Shown piece after piece: positions 10,633 through 18,736 of a DNA stretch of 64,000 nt. Both the position numbers and the translations under genes were made by a program. The DNA comes from Bacteroidales bacterium (GTDB taxonomy: Bacteria > Bacteroidota > Bacteroidia > Bacteroidales > UBA932), in assembly GCA_017619675.1 (NCBI GenBank), contig JAFZRX010000004.1:124001-188000 (forward strand), written 5' to 3'. The notes beneath the pieces were generated by a model. That model was given only the letters and a program-made list of their open reading frames with translations, made no database searches and had not been told where the DNA came from. Each line of letters starts with the position of its first letter. Position 1 is the first letter of the stretch.

Positions 10633-11709
10633 CTATAGCAAACTAAGATAATCGTAATGCACCAGCGGGCGGCAGTCATGCTGCCCTATCACTTCCCTGG
10701 CCTGTTCTGAGGAATATGAACTGCGTCCCACGGCAAAGAGTTCCCCTGCAGGGTCCAGGATGCCAATTATGTCGCCTTCCTCGAAGTCTCCCTGGACGGA
10801 CACCACGCCCACGGGAAGCAGGCTCACCGCGGATTCTCCGCACAGAGCCTTGCGCGCGTTGGCGTTCACCGTAACCGTACCCTTTGCGAACCCGCTGCTG
10901 TGCGCTATCCACTTCTTGACGCTGGATACGCCGCCTTCCGCCGGCACGAACTCCGTGCACACGGTATCGGGAACATTGTGATACAGGTCCTTGATTATGC
11001 CTTCGCGCTTGCCGTTGGCAATGATCACGCGTATGCCCTCTTCGGCCGCGCGGGCGGCTATGGCATACTTGGACAGCATTCCGCCGCGGCCGAAGCCGCT
11101 CTTCTGCGAACCTATGCTGCCGCTTATGTCATCGCCCGGGAAAACCTTTGGAATGACGTTCCCTGAAGCGGGGCCGTCGTATATTCCGTCCACGTTGGTG
11201 AGGATCAGGAGCGTGTCGGCGTCCATCATAGAAGCCACCAGGCCGGACAGTTCATCGTTATCCGTAAACATCAGCTCGGTGACGCTCACCGTATCGTTTT
11301 CATTTATGATAGGAACAACGTTGTTGGCCAGCATGACCTCCATGCAGGCCCTCTGGTTCAGATATTCCCTGCGGGTGGAGAAACTTTCCTTCATTGTGAG
11401 CACCTGGCCTATGGTGGTGCCCCAGTCCTTGAACAGGCGGCTGTAAAGCCCGATAAGCTGCACCTGACCCACCGCGGAGTACAGCTGGCGCTGCTCCACG
11501 GGGTCCAGTTTGCGGCCTCCCGCCTGCGCGTCGCGGCCCAGAAGGCTGCGTCCGCAGGCCACGGCCCCGCTGGATACAAGTATCACCTGCGCCCCTTCCC
11601 TACGCAGCGCCTCAACCTGATCCACTATGGACGATATCCTTGTGGTGTCAAGCGTGCCGTCCGCGCGTGTCAGGACGTTTGTGCCTATCTTTATTACCAG
11701 GCGTTTCAT
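10633..11709 (-). CDS. proB: Glutamate 5-kinase (ProB) with PUA domain
   Basis: A 358-aa enzyme that phosphorylates glutamate, the first and feedback-inhibited step of proline synthesis. The amino-acid kinase domain starts [10 protein letters not shown] and has [24 protein letters not shown] and SGFGRGGM. The C-terminal part from about residue 270 ([14 protein letters not shown]) is a PUA domain, as in E. coli ProB. Its ATG overlaps the proC stop (ATGA). Confidence 0.96.
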   Translation of the reverse strand: MKRLVIKIGTNVLTRADGTLDTTRISSIVDQVEALRREGAQVILVSSGAVACGRSLLGRDAQAGGRKLDPVEQRQLYSAVGQVQLIGLYSRLFKDWGTTIGQVLTMKESFSTRREYLNQRACMEVMLANNVVPIINENDTVSVTELMFTDNDELSGLVASMMDADTLLILTNVDGIYDGPASGNVIPKVFPGDDISGSIGSQKSGFGRGGMLSKYAIAARAAEEGIRVIIANGKREGIIKDLYHNVPDTVCTEFVPAEGGVSSVKKWIAHSSGFAKGTVTVNANARKALCGESAVSLLPVGVVSVQGDFEEGDIIGILDPAGELFAVGRSSYSSEQAREVIGQHDCRPLVHYDYLSLL

Positions 11710-12497
11710 TTCTTGGAGGCTTTCAGACCGCGGATCACCGCGCTGGTGAATCCGGCGTGCTCCATTTCATTGAGGCCCTTGATTGTGATGCCTCCCGGCG
11801 TTGTGACCTTGTCGATCTCCGCCTCCGGATGCGCGCCCGGCTGGCTCAGAAGCCCGGCCGCGCCCTTCACTGTCTGGCATACGATCTTCACGGCATCATT
11901 AGGGTAGAATCCCATCTCCACGCCGCCCTGGGCGGAAGCGCGGATATAGCGCATTGCATACGCTATCCCGCACGACGCCAGCGCCGTGGCCGCCGGCATA
12001 TGGTCATAATCAATCACCAGCGAGGATCCCACAGCGTCAAACAGGCCCTTAACGGCCTCAACAGACTCCGTGCTCGCCACCACCGGCGTGATGAACGTCA
12101 TGCTCTGAAGTATCTCGATAGCGGTATTGGGTATTGCCAGCAGGCACTGCGCCTCGGTACCGTTCTCATCGCTCCCCAGCCAGTCCGCCAACTGCTCCGG
12201 CTTTATGCCCGCAGCGATGCAGACGACAATCTGCGATGAATAGTCCAGTTCCGGCTTAATCTCGCTGATCAGTTCCTCAACCAGCCATGGCTTTACCACC
12301 AGGAACACCACGTCAGCGCCCTTCACGGCCTGCGCGTTGTCCTTTGTAGTGTTGAATCCCAATGCAGAGAATGAAGCCAGTACCACCGGAGAAATGTCAC
12401 TTACGGTTACATCGGATGCGCTTACCGCACCGGCCTTGACCAGGCCCCTGGCTGTGGCGCCGCCCATATTGCCTGCGCCTATTACCGCTATTTTCAT
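11706..12497 (-). CDS. proC: Pyrroline-5-carboxylate reductase (ProC)
   Basis: A 263-aa enzyme that completes proline synthesis by reducing P5C. The ATG at 12497 (MKIAVIGAGNMGG) places the Rossmann nucleotide-binding loop at the N-terminus as usual. The C-terminal TTPGGITIKGLNEME motif is diagnostic. It is the first gene of proC-proB-proA, with the ABC-F gene last. A -7 box lies about 32 bp upstream and AAGAGG precedes the ATG. Confidence 0.95.
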   Translation of the reverse strand: MKIAVIGAGNMGGATARGLVKAGAVSASDVTVSDISPVVLASFSALGFNTTKDNAQAVKGADVVFLVVKPWLVEELISEIKPELDYSSQIVVCIAAGIKPEQLADWLGSDENGTEAQCLLAIPNTAIEILQSMTFITPVVASTESVEAVKGLFDAVGSSLVIDYDHMPAATALASCGIAYAMRYIRASAQGGVEMGFYPNDAVKIVCQTVKGAAGLLSQPGAHPEAEIDKVTTPGGITIKGLNEMEHAGFTSAVIRGLKASKK

Positions 12498-12528
12498 ATT
12501 TAACCTCTTTAATTGAACACTATTCGTA

Positions 12529-12536
12529 CAAATATA
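12529..12536 (-). promoter_or_regulatory. -7 box of the proCBA operon
   Basis: TATATTTG on the minus strand, predicting a start of transcription near 12523 and a leader of about 25 nt before proC. Confidence 0.55.
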
Positions 12537-12547
12537 CAAAAATTACC

Positions 12548-13099
12548 TTACTTTGTTGCATATCCTTGCGGATGTCGTGCAATAAGGTCCATGTCTTCGT
12601 ACATTTTCTGTATCCGGTCAGTATCCGCACGGGCATTGTCCGTCAGTTCCACCCTGGGCCCCAGGCCCACTCTCTTGTGTCCCCAGTCTATATATCCAAG
12701 GTACACCGGCATGTCCGCCGCCCACGCAATGGTATGGTATCCGGTCTTCCATTTATGGACCGCCTTCCGGGTCCCCTCCGGACACATCACCATATGGAAC
12801 TTCTTCCCGTCCTGCTCCGTCAGCCTGTGTATGGTCTCCCTGACCGTGGCCGCAGGATGCTCCCTGTCAATGGGGAACCCTCCCAACGCCCTCAGCAGCA
12901 GTCCCAGCGGGAACACAAAGAACTCCTTCTTGATCATTATATGGAGCCTTCCCCCCACCGACCGGTAATACCAGTACCCTATGAAGAAGTCCCACACGCT
13001 GGTATGCGGCGCCTCCAGGATAACGCACTTCCTGTCCGGCGCCACAGTCCCCTCCGTCTTCCATCCCAGCACCCTCAATATGAACCTGCTGAATCTCAT
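12548..13099 (-). CDS. PlsC-like 1-acyl-glycerophosphate acyltransferase family protein
   Basis: A 183-aa protein with the acyltransferase H-x4-D motif (PHTSVWD, about residues 31-37), GGFPIDR and the glycerol-phosphate binding motif CPEGTR near residue 107. It is short, like the PlsC-type acyltransferases often found singly in Bacteroidota, and hydrophobic stretches near residues 38-75 suggest inner-membrane association. The substrate (lysophospholipid or other acyl acceptor) is not defined by sequence. The ATG at 13099 is preferred to a GTG two codons upstream; the -7 box sits only 5 bases before it. Confidence 0.8.
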   Translation of the reverse strand: MRFSRFILRVLGWKTEGTVAPDRKCVILEAPHTSVWDFFIGYWYYRSVGGRLHIMIKKEFFVFPLGLLLRALGGFPIDREHPAATVRETIHRLTEQDGKKFHMVMCPEGTRKAVHKWKTGYHTIAWAADMPVYLGYIDWGHKRVGLGPRVELTDNARADTDRIQKMYEDMDLIARHPQGYATK

Positions 13100-13104
13100 A
13101 CACA

Positions 13105-13112
13105 CAAATATA
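13105..13112 (-). promoter_or_regulatory. -7 box suggesting a leaderless mRNA
   Basis: TATATTTG on the minus strand ends 5 bases before the acyltransferase ATG, so transcription would start at or next to the start codon. Confidence 0.5.
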
Positions 13113-13126
13113 GCACTTTTCTCCGA

Positions 13127-13495
13127 TCAATTTATTTCGTGGATGTAGATTGACCGGGGATGATCCCCCAGCACATCGTGGGTTACATTACAGATCCAGA
13201 GCTCGAACCCGGAGGCCCCATACTGCTCCGCCAGCGGACCGGTAAGGGTATAGGTGGCGCCCCACTGGTTGTGGGACTTCCTGATAAGCTTTGCCAGGAA
13301 CCCGTTGCTCGGATTGTTATCTGAAACGGTTATGGACACTTCCCCGTTTCCTCCTTTGAGGGTGTCCACCGCTTCCAGGAAAGCATCGCTTCCGGCTACC
13401 ATTTCATTTTCTGAAAGGGTGTGGTTTGGGACATCGGCATACCAGCCGCGTTCCGGGCCTTCTGCAATCTTGAAGAATCTGATAGTTTTCATCAT
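13127..13495 (-). CDS. Small conserved protein, DUF6717-like
   Basis: A 122-aa protein without signal peptide or membrane segment. The N-terminal MMKTIRFFK and the aromatic-rich WYADVP, NQWGATYT and FELWICNVTHDVLG segments resemble a small Bacteroidota family I recall as DUF6717; this name is tentative. The C-terminal WICNVTHDVLGDHP may form a compact beta structure. It lies 24 bp downstream of the vWA/macro-like gene on the same strand, so the two may be coexpressed. Function unknown. Confidence 0.6.
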   Translation of the reverse strand: MMKTIRFFKIAEGPERGWYADVPNHTLSENEMVAGSDAFLEAVDTLKGGNGEVSITVSDNNPSNGFLAKLIRKSHNQWGATYTLTGPLAEQYGASGFELWICNVTHDVLGDHPRSIYIHEIN

Positions 13496-13519
13496 AGGCG
13501 TTATTGGGTTTAAGTTGTT

Positions 13520-14563
13520 TTAGTATTTGAAGGACAGGATCTTCCAGAAGGAGGCGGGAAGGAAGACGTTGCGCAGGCTGAAGGCGTTGGCAAAGAGCGG
13601 AGCGATTTGCTCGTCCCTGAAGCCGGCGATGCCGCATCCGACCCGCGTCACCAGGAACGTCAGCTCCGGGTGCTGGTCCGCGAACCAGATGAACTCTTCA
13701 ACATATTTGGCAATCTCTTCCAGCGAAAGATCCATTGTCGGAAGGGCGTAGCTCTGCCCCTGCAGGCCTTCGCCCTGGCCCCATATCGCGCCAAAGCGCT
13801 CATATGCCAGCCGGGCCGCCCCGCCCATGTGCTGCCCCTGGAGGTTGCTTCCGAACACGAACACCTCATCGGGCCGCAGGCTCTCTATGTTGTTTGGCGT
13901 CACGCGCCTCAGCGCATCCTTCATGGAGAAGAAGTCCTCCTCGAAGTCCACCGGCAGGCCTGACAGCTTGGCGTCGCGCACCTTCTTGTAGTACGCCCTG
14001 CGGCTGGAGTTCATCTTGCCCCACATCATCTCTGCGCCTTCGGCCGATGCCATGAAGTCCATAGCGCTGCGTATTCCCAGGCCCTTGGCCGCCTGCTCGG
14101 AGTCCTGGTTCGCCCCTATGAAGGTGAACACCCACCCCTGCGCAGAGAGCGTGTCTATCATCTCCTTCACGGATGCTGCGTTGTACACGCGCGAGTCGTT
14201 CTCGTAGCCGTCGGTGATGATGGTGACCAGCACGTGGTCACCATCCTGCACCTTGGGCTGCAGGTCCTTCACGGAGAACCCTATCGCATCGTAAAGCGGA
14301 GTGCATCCGTGCGGGCGGTACTGCTCATAGGTCAGGTCCTGCACCTCCTCTATCTTCCGGCAGTCAATCAATTTGCGCACGTCCGGCCTGCTCCCGCCGG
14401 AATCAAAGGTCACGAATGTTATCATCTGGTTGTCTTCCGGGCTCTCCTGCTGGGCCACGCGGATAGACTGGAGTGTTTTGTTTGCTCCCACGAGCGCCTG
14501 CTCGCGGATCGGCTCCATAGAGCCGCTTTCATCAAGGATGATCAGGTTGAAAATTTTACTCAT
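13520..14563 (-). CDS. vWA domain fused to macro-like (A1S_2505-type) domain
   Basis: A 347-aa cytoplasmic protein. Residues about 5-180 form a von Willebrand A domain with a MIDAS motif DESGSM, a Thr in GCTPLYDAI and Asp in ITDGYE. After a linker, residues about 225-347 carry EVFVFGSNLQGQHMGGAARLA, GQGEGLQGQSYALPT and VTRVGCGIAGF, which resemble the A1S_2505 phage-type family related to macro domains that bind ADP-ribose-like ligands. The joining of the two is the notable point. Partners and ligand are unknown. It neighbours an NrtR-type regulator (divergent), which fits a nucleotide/NAD theme but does not prove it. Confidence 0.75.
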   Translation of the reverse strand: MSKIFNLIILDESGSMEPIREQALVGANKTLQSIRVAQQESPEDNQMITFVTFDSGGSRPDVRKLIDCRKIEEVQDLTYEQYRPHGCTPLYDAIGFSVKDLQPKVQDGDHVLVTIITDGYENDSRVYNAASVKEMIDTLSAQGWVFTFIGANQDSEQAAKGLGIRSAMDFMASAEGAEMMWGKMNSSRRAYYKKVRDAKLSGLPVDFEEDFFSMKDALRRVTPNNIESLRPDEVFVFGSNLQGQHMGGAARLAYERFGAIWGQGEGLQGQSYALPTMDLSLEEIAKYVEEFIWFADQHPELTFLVTRVGCGIAGFRDEQIAPLFANAFSLRNVFLPASFWKILSFKY

Positions 14564-14620
14564 TCTTTCAAGTGGTTAGAAATGTTCTGTGTAAATTATA
14601 CGCAAAGATAATACCAAAAG

Positions 14621-14657
14621 TTTCATTATTCCAAATTTTGTGTTATTTTTGCACAAA
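14621..14657 (+). promoter_or_regulatory. Promoter and possible autoregulatory operator of the NrtR-like gene
   Basis: A TTTC -33-like element (14621-14624), 19 bp spacer and perfect -7 box TATTTTTG (14644-14651) precede the ATG at 14690. An inverted repeat TTTGTG (14637-14642) / CACAAA (14652-14657) straddles the -7 box, placed as expected for a repressor site. Confidence 0.55.
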
Positions 14658-14689
14658 GTCTGACAAACTGGCAAAATAAAACGGCAAAA

Positions 14690-15418
14690 ATGGCACGTAA
14701 AGGACAATATACTTACGAGTACCCGCACCCGGCTGTCACTGCTGACTGCGTGGTCTTTGGTTACGATGGAAAGGAACTCAAGGTGCTCCTCATCAAGCGC
14801 GGAAAGGAAAAGGAAGCCAGCACCACGGCCTACGTTGGCCAGTGGGCCCTCCCCGGCGGATTCCTAGATGCCAACTCCGATAAAAACGTTGCATTCACCG
14901 CCTCACGCGAGCTCAGAGAGGAAACCGGCCTCCAGATAGCCCCCCAGAACCTGGTAGAATTCAGCACCTACAGCGACATCGACCGCGACCCCCGCGAGCG
15001 CGTCATCACCGTCGCCCACTACGCCCTTGTCAAACTGGAAAAGGTACAGGCCGACACCGATGCTGAAAAAGCCGAATGGTTCTCCCTTGCCGATGTCCCC
15101 GCCCTGGCCTTCGACCATGACGCCATCCTCTCCGACGCCCTCGCCCGCATCAAGGAAGACATCCACTTCCGCCCCGTGGGGTTCGACCTCCTTCCGGACG
15201 TCTTCACCCTCCCCCAGCTCCAGAACCTCTACGAAGCCATCCTTCAGGTCAAGTTTGACCGACGCAACTTCGCCAACAAGATGAAGCACTACCACATCCT
15301 TGACCAGATTGACGACGGCACCCCCCGCCACGGCACAAGGACCCCCATCCAATACAGCTTCAACAAACAAGGCTACGACACCCTCAAAGAAGAAAAGGAC
15401 TTCATGCTGGAATTCTGA
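14690..15418 (+). CDS. NrtR-family Nudix-domain transcriptional regulator
   Basis: A 242-aa protein with an N-terminal Nudix domain (about 12-150) and a C-terminal winged-helix region (about 155-235; FTLPQLQNLYEAIL, FDRRNFANKM). The Nudix box keeps RELREETG, but its first conserved Glu is replaced (GGFLDANSDKN), as in NrtR proteins that bind rather than cleave ligands. Members of this family repress NAD-synthesis or sugar-use genes and sense ADP-ribose or phosphorylated sugars. Here the regulated genes are not evident apart from itself. It marks the left edge of the AT-rich island. Confidence 0.85.
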   Translation: MARKGQYTYEYPHPAVTADCVVFGYDGKELKVLLIKRGKEKEASTTAYVGQWALPGGFLDANSDKNVAFTASRELREETGLQIAPQNLVEFSTYSDIDRDPRERVITVAHYALVKLEKVQADTDAEKAEWFSLADVPALAFDHDAILSDALARIKEDIHFRPVGFDLLPDVFTLPQLQNLYEAILQVKFDRRNFANKMKHYHILDQIDDGTPRHGTRTPIQYSFNKQGYDTLKEEKDFMLEF

Positions 15419-15543
15419 TAATTAGTTTTAGTTATTTATAGTATGGCATTCCCCCCATTCATCGCTCTCCCTATATGGTCTCCTTTTAGGATGGGGATAA
15501 TAACATAGAATCTGAAACGAGCAATTGAATAATATATTCTTGT

Positions 15544-17742
15544 CTAGTACCTCTTTTCTACAGTTATTAAACAGCTTCTATATATATAACCTTTTGCCCA
15601 TATTCTTGTTTGTCCTGCACTAATAGCCGTTACTTTACCATTTGAATCTACCGTTGCTATTTTTGGATTGTCTGATTCCCATTTCAAGGAAGGACCATAA
15701 TTAGTCACTATAAGAGTAATACTCTCCCCTATTCTCAGAGTCGCTCGTTCAGTAGAAATAGTCATACTATCGGATCGCTCCACATTAGTTTTGTTTGTCG
15801 TTGTGGCTTTTGTTGTCTGAACGCTAGCAGATCCCGATTCTACAGTTACAAGACATCTTTTTAACTCTTTTCCTTTTGCCCAAATATTAGTCTTGCCAGG
15901 ACCTATCGCTATAACCTTTCCTGTTGATGATACGGTTGCCACTTTAGTATTATCTGATTCCCATGAAAGAGATGCACCATAATTGGTTGCAGAAAGAGTA
16001 AATGATTGTCCTACTCTTAATGATAAACTTGTAGGAGAAAGGGTCATTTCATTGTTAGAAGGAGATGAGGGGTTAGTTGTGCTTCTTACGGAAACTGTTA
16101 CAACACAACGTTTCTCAGAACTGCCTTTGGCTGTAATTACAGTGCGACCTGGGCGAAGAGCTGTTATTTTCCCAGTTGATGACACTGATGCTACTGTAGG
16201 ATACTCAGATTCCCAGGATATAGATGGCCCATAATTAGTTGCAGAAAGGGTGAATGATTGTCCGACAAACATCGATAATTCAGCGTGAGAAAGGGTCATT
16301 TCTCTTTGAACTATAGTATCTGTATTAGAACTATTTGATTGGCTTTTCGTTTCTTTAGCTGCTGCTTGTGTGACAACTATTGAAGCTAAACCAGTAGCCT
16401 CTCCTTTCTTTTTGAAAATGATTTCTGCAATGCGTTCTTGATTTGTAGTATTCTTTTGGCAAACTATGGTTAACAAAGACGATCCCGTATATAATGTACA
16501 CCAATCTGGTTTTTGGTAATATTCCCAACCTTCTTCAAAATTACGACTAATACTACACTGTTTGGTTCCACCATCTGCTTCTACATAATAATGAAAAGAC
16601 TTTACTCCCTCAATTGTTATGATGTCCTCATGCGACGGAGTCAACAATGCATTATTGTGTTTAGTTGAAGAAACCAAATCCTTCCAAGGAATAATGATAC
16701 TTGCAATTAGTATTGCTAACACAGGGACGATCCACTTGAGCAGACGAATTATATTGCCTTTATTCTTTATTTCGATGTCATGCTTTATTTTAAAACTACC
16801 CCTGCTAGGGCTCTGACTGGGATTGAGTTTCCTAATAATGGTTCTTTCCTCGTCTTGATTATTTATCCTTTGCTTATCCAATGATGTGTTATCGTTCAAG
16901 TATGATAAAAAAGCATCAACACTTTGTGGCCGTTCCTTACGACGAGGTTTCATTGCAATTTCAATTGCATCCCATATTCTATCCGAAACCTCTTTAGGGC
17001 GTTTAAGTCCATCTTCATTTACAATTGTTGCCTCAGGAGGGGTCAAGCCTGTTATCAGATAATAAAAAGTAGCACCTAAAGAGTAGATATCAGTAGAAGG
17101 TTTAAACTGTGACACATCCCCATCTAGGCTTTGTTCTAAAGGAGCATAGCCTTTACTTTGCCCCACAGGAGTACTGCTTGTCTGTTCGCCAGAATCGTCA
17201 TAGTGCTTGGAGATTCCAAAGTCAATGAGAACCGCATCGCCTTCTGAATTAAGCAGAATATTCGAAGGCTTTATGTCAAGATGAACCGTGTTACGGGAAT
17301 GTATATACGCTAAAGCAGCTGAAACTTGACGAATGTACTTTTCTGCTTTTGCTTCTGAGAAAGGCCCTTCTTTCTTCACTTTATCAGCAAGAGAGCCTCC
17401 GGTAAGGTTTTCCATAACGTAATATGCAGTACCATTCTCCTCGAAGACATCTGTCACTCTTACTATGTGAGGATGCTCCATACCAGCAATCACTTGCGCT
17501 TCTCGTATAAACTTACCACGAAATTTCTCAGCCAGATCTTTCTGATTACCAGTACCTATAGTTACTTTACTAGTAGCGCTGTCTCTATCGCAACAGTCTT
17601 TCATGAAGAATTCCTTGATTGCGACTATCCTACGCAATAAGGGTTGTTCCGCTTCATATGTAATACCAAAACCGCCCTGGCCAAGGACTCTTTTTATCCT
17701 ATATCTACCTCCTTGCAAAAAGGAGCCTTCTCTTAAAGTCAT
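15544..17742 (-). CDS. Ser/Thr protein kinase with extracytoplasmic BACON and three Ig-like (BIG_2) domains
   Basis: A 732-aa single-pass membrane kinase. Residues 1-285 form a Hanks-type kinase: glycine loop GQGGFG, Lys43, catalytic HLDIKPSN (154-161; HLD instead of HRD) and DFG at 174-176. A transmembrane segment is at about 335-353. The outside part has a BACON-like domain (378-461; PDWCTLY, VTQAAA) and three bacterial Ig-like domains (about 481-553, 566-640, 655-732), each with a GxSxTLSATNYG-like start and W-E-S-D core. The layout parallels PASTA kinases, with Ig-like domains replacing PASTA, and suggests sensing of an envelope ligand. Most similar in the window to the kinase at 26149. 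Confidence 0.88.
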   Translation of the reverse strand: MTLREGSFLQGGRYRIKRVLGQGGFGITYEAEQPLLRRIVAIKEFFMKDCCDRDSATSKVTIGTGNQKDLAEKFRGKFIREAQVIAGMEHPHIVRVTDVFEENGTAYYVMENLTGGSLADKVKKEGPFSEAKAEKYIRQVSAALAYIHSRNTVHLDIKPSNILLNSEGDAVLIDFGISKHYDDSGEQTSSTPVGQSKGYAPLEQSLDGDVSQFKPSTDIYSLGATFYYLITGLTPPEATIVNEDGLKRPKEVSDRIWDAIEIAMKPRRKERPQSVDAFLSYLNDNTSLDKQRINNQDEERTIIRKLNPSQSPSRGSFKIKHDIEIKNKGNIIRLLKWIVPVLAILIASIIIPWKDLVSSTKHNNALLTPSHEDIITIEGVKSFHYYVEADGGTKQCSISRNFEEGWEYYQKPDWCTLYTGSSLLTIVCQKNTTNQERIAEIIFKKKGEATGLASIVVTQAAAKETKSQSNSSNTDTIVQREMTLSHAELSMFVGQSFTLSATNYGPSISWESEYPTVASVSSTGKITALRPGRTVITAKGSSEKRCVVTVSVRSTTNPSSPSNNEMTLSPTSLSLRVGQSFTLSATNYGASLSWESDNTKVATVSSTGKVIAIGPGKTNIWAKGKELKRCLVTVESGSASVQTTKATTTNKTNVERSDSMTISTERATLRIGESITLIVTNYGPSLKWESDNPKIATVDSNGKVTAISAGQTRIWAKGYIYRSCLITVEKRY

Positions 17743-17775
17743 AAAAATCAGAAATCAAAAAACAATTGGAGATAA

Positions 17776-18594
17776 TTAGAGCGTAATAGATTCATAACGT
17801 ACTCGATTGGTCTCACAATCAACATATCCATGCTGATATGCCACTGCTCTAACCGATTTTTCGCCATCTAAATATAACTTATACTTTGATGTAGCTACTA
17901 GTTCCAGTCCTCCAGAATCGACAAAAGAGGGTCTAATTGCTATACATGTACCAAATTGACTAGTACGAACACTTGGGTAAATGATTGCGTCAATCGAGGA
18001 AAAACTAAAAAGAAAATTAGAGTAAGAAGCCGATATCCTATAATCACTATTATTTTTTACTTCATGGGAAAACGCTTCAATTATTGCGGGATCACCAAAT
18101 GTTTCATCCAAATGTTGCGCTATATACTGTTGTGGCAAATAATCTGCTTCTTTGAAAAAGGAATTCTTGGCTATTGAAGATGAATCGTAAATGAGGATCG
18201 TAACCAAATCTTTTTTTACAATCCACTCTCCACTCACATAATACTCCTCCTGATAGGTGGTATAATGACAAAGATCTGATACCTCAATAATCGATGTCAT
18301 AAGGGCTTCTATTATTTCATCGCCATCTCTCCCATATATAGTACCATAGAACATTTCTTGTTTAGGAAAACTACAACGATTAAAAACCCCTTCTGAAAGT
18401 CTTTTTGAAGGGCAATACGATAAGCGAGAGATGTTCGATACATTTTCGTCAGCATTAATAAGTTTCGTACATCTTACAATGCGTTCCAACTTTCTTGCTG
18501 GGATAGTGCATTTAACCCATCTGGTTGGATTGGCCCGGTAATAATCAAGCAATTGAGAATCTGTCAGTTTCTGAAGTTCGCTCAAAGTCTTCAT
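17776..18594 (-). CDS. RES-domain-like protein, unassigned
   Basis: A 272-aa cytoplasmic protein with no signal peptide. RCSFPKQEMFYGTIYG followed by an EIIEALMTS helix, and later IDAIIYPSVRTSQFG, resemble the order of motifs in RES-family proteins (Arg/Glu/Ser), whose toxin members break down NAD+. The match is made by eye and is weak; it could be an unrelated conserved protein. It lies 33 bp upstream of, and on the same strand as, the BACON/BIG_2 kinase, so coexpression is likely. No antitoxin-like partner (Xre type) is adjacent. Confidence 0.5.
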   Translation of the reverse strand: MKTLSELQKLTDSQLLDYYRANPTRWVKCTIPARKLERIVRCTKLINADENVSNISRLSYCPSKRLSEGVFNRCSFPKQEMFYGTIYGRDGDEIIEALMTSIIEVSDLCHYTTYQEEYYVSGEWIVKKDLVTILIYDSSSIAKNSFFKEADYLPQQYIAQHLDETFGDPAIIEAFSHEVKNNSDYRISASYSNFLFSFSSIDAIIYPSVRTSQFGTCIAIRPSFVDSGGLELVATSKYKLYLDGEKSVRAVAYQHGYVDCETNRVRYESITL

Positions 18595-18736
18595 GGGGTT
18601 GTTTTTGCAACTTAATGGTTAAATGTGAAAAAACTCTTCACTGACCTTTTCATAAAGAAACCATTGTTATATATTTAATTGTTAATTGGTCCTTTTTTCT
18701 TTATATCCAAAACAAACGATCTCCTAACAATCATCT

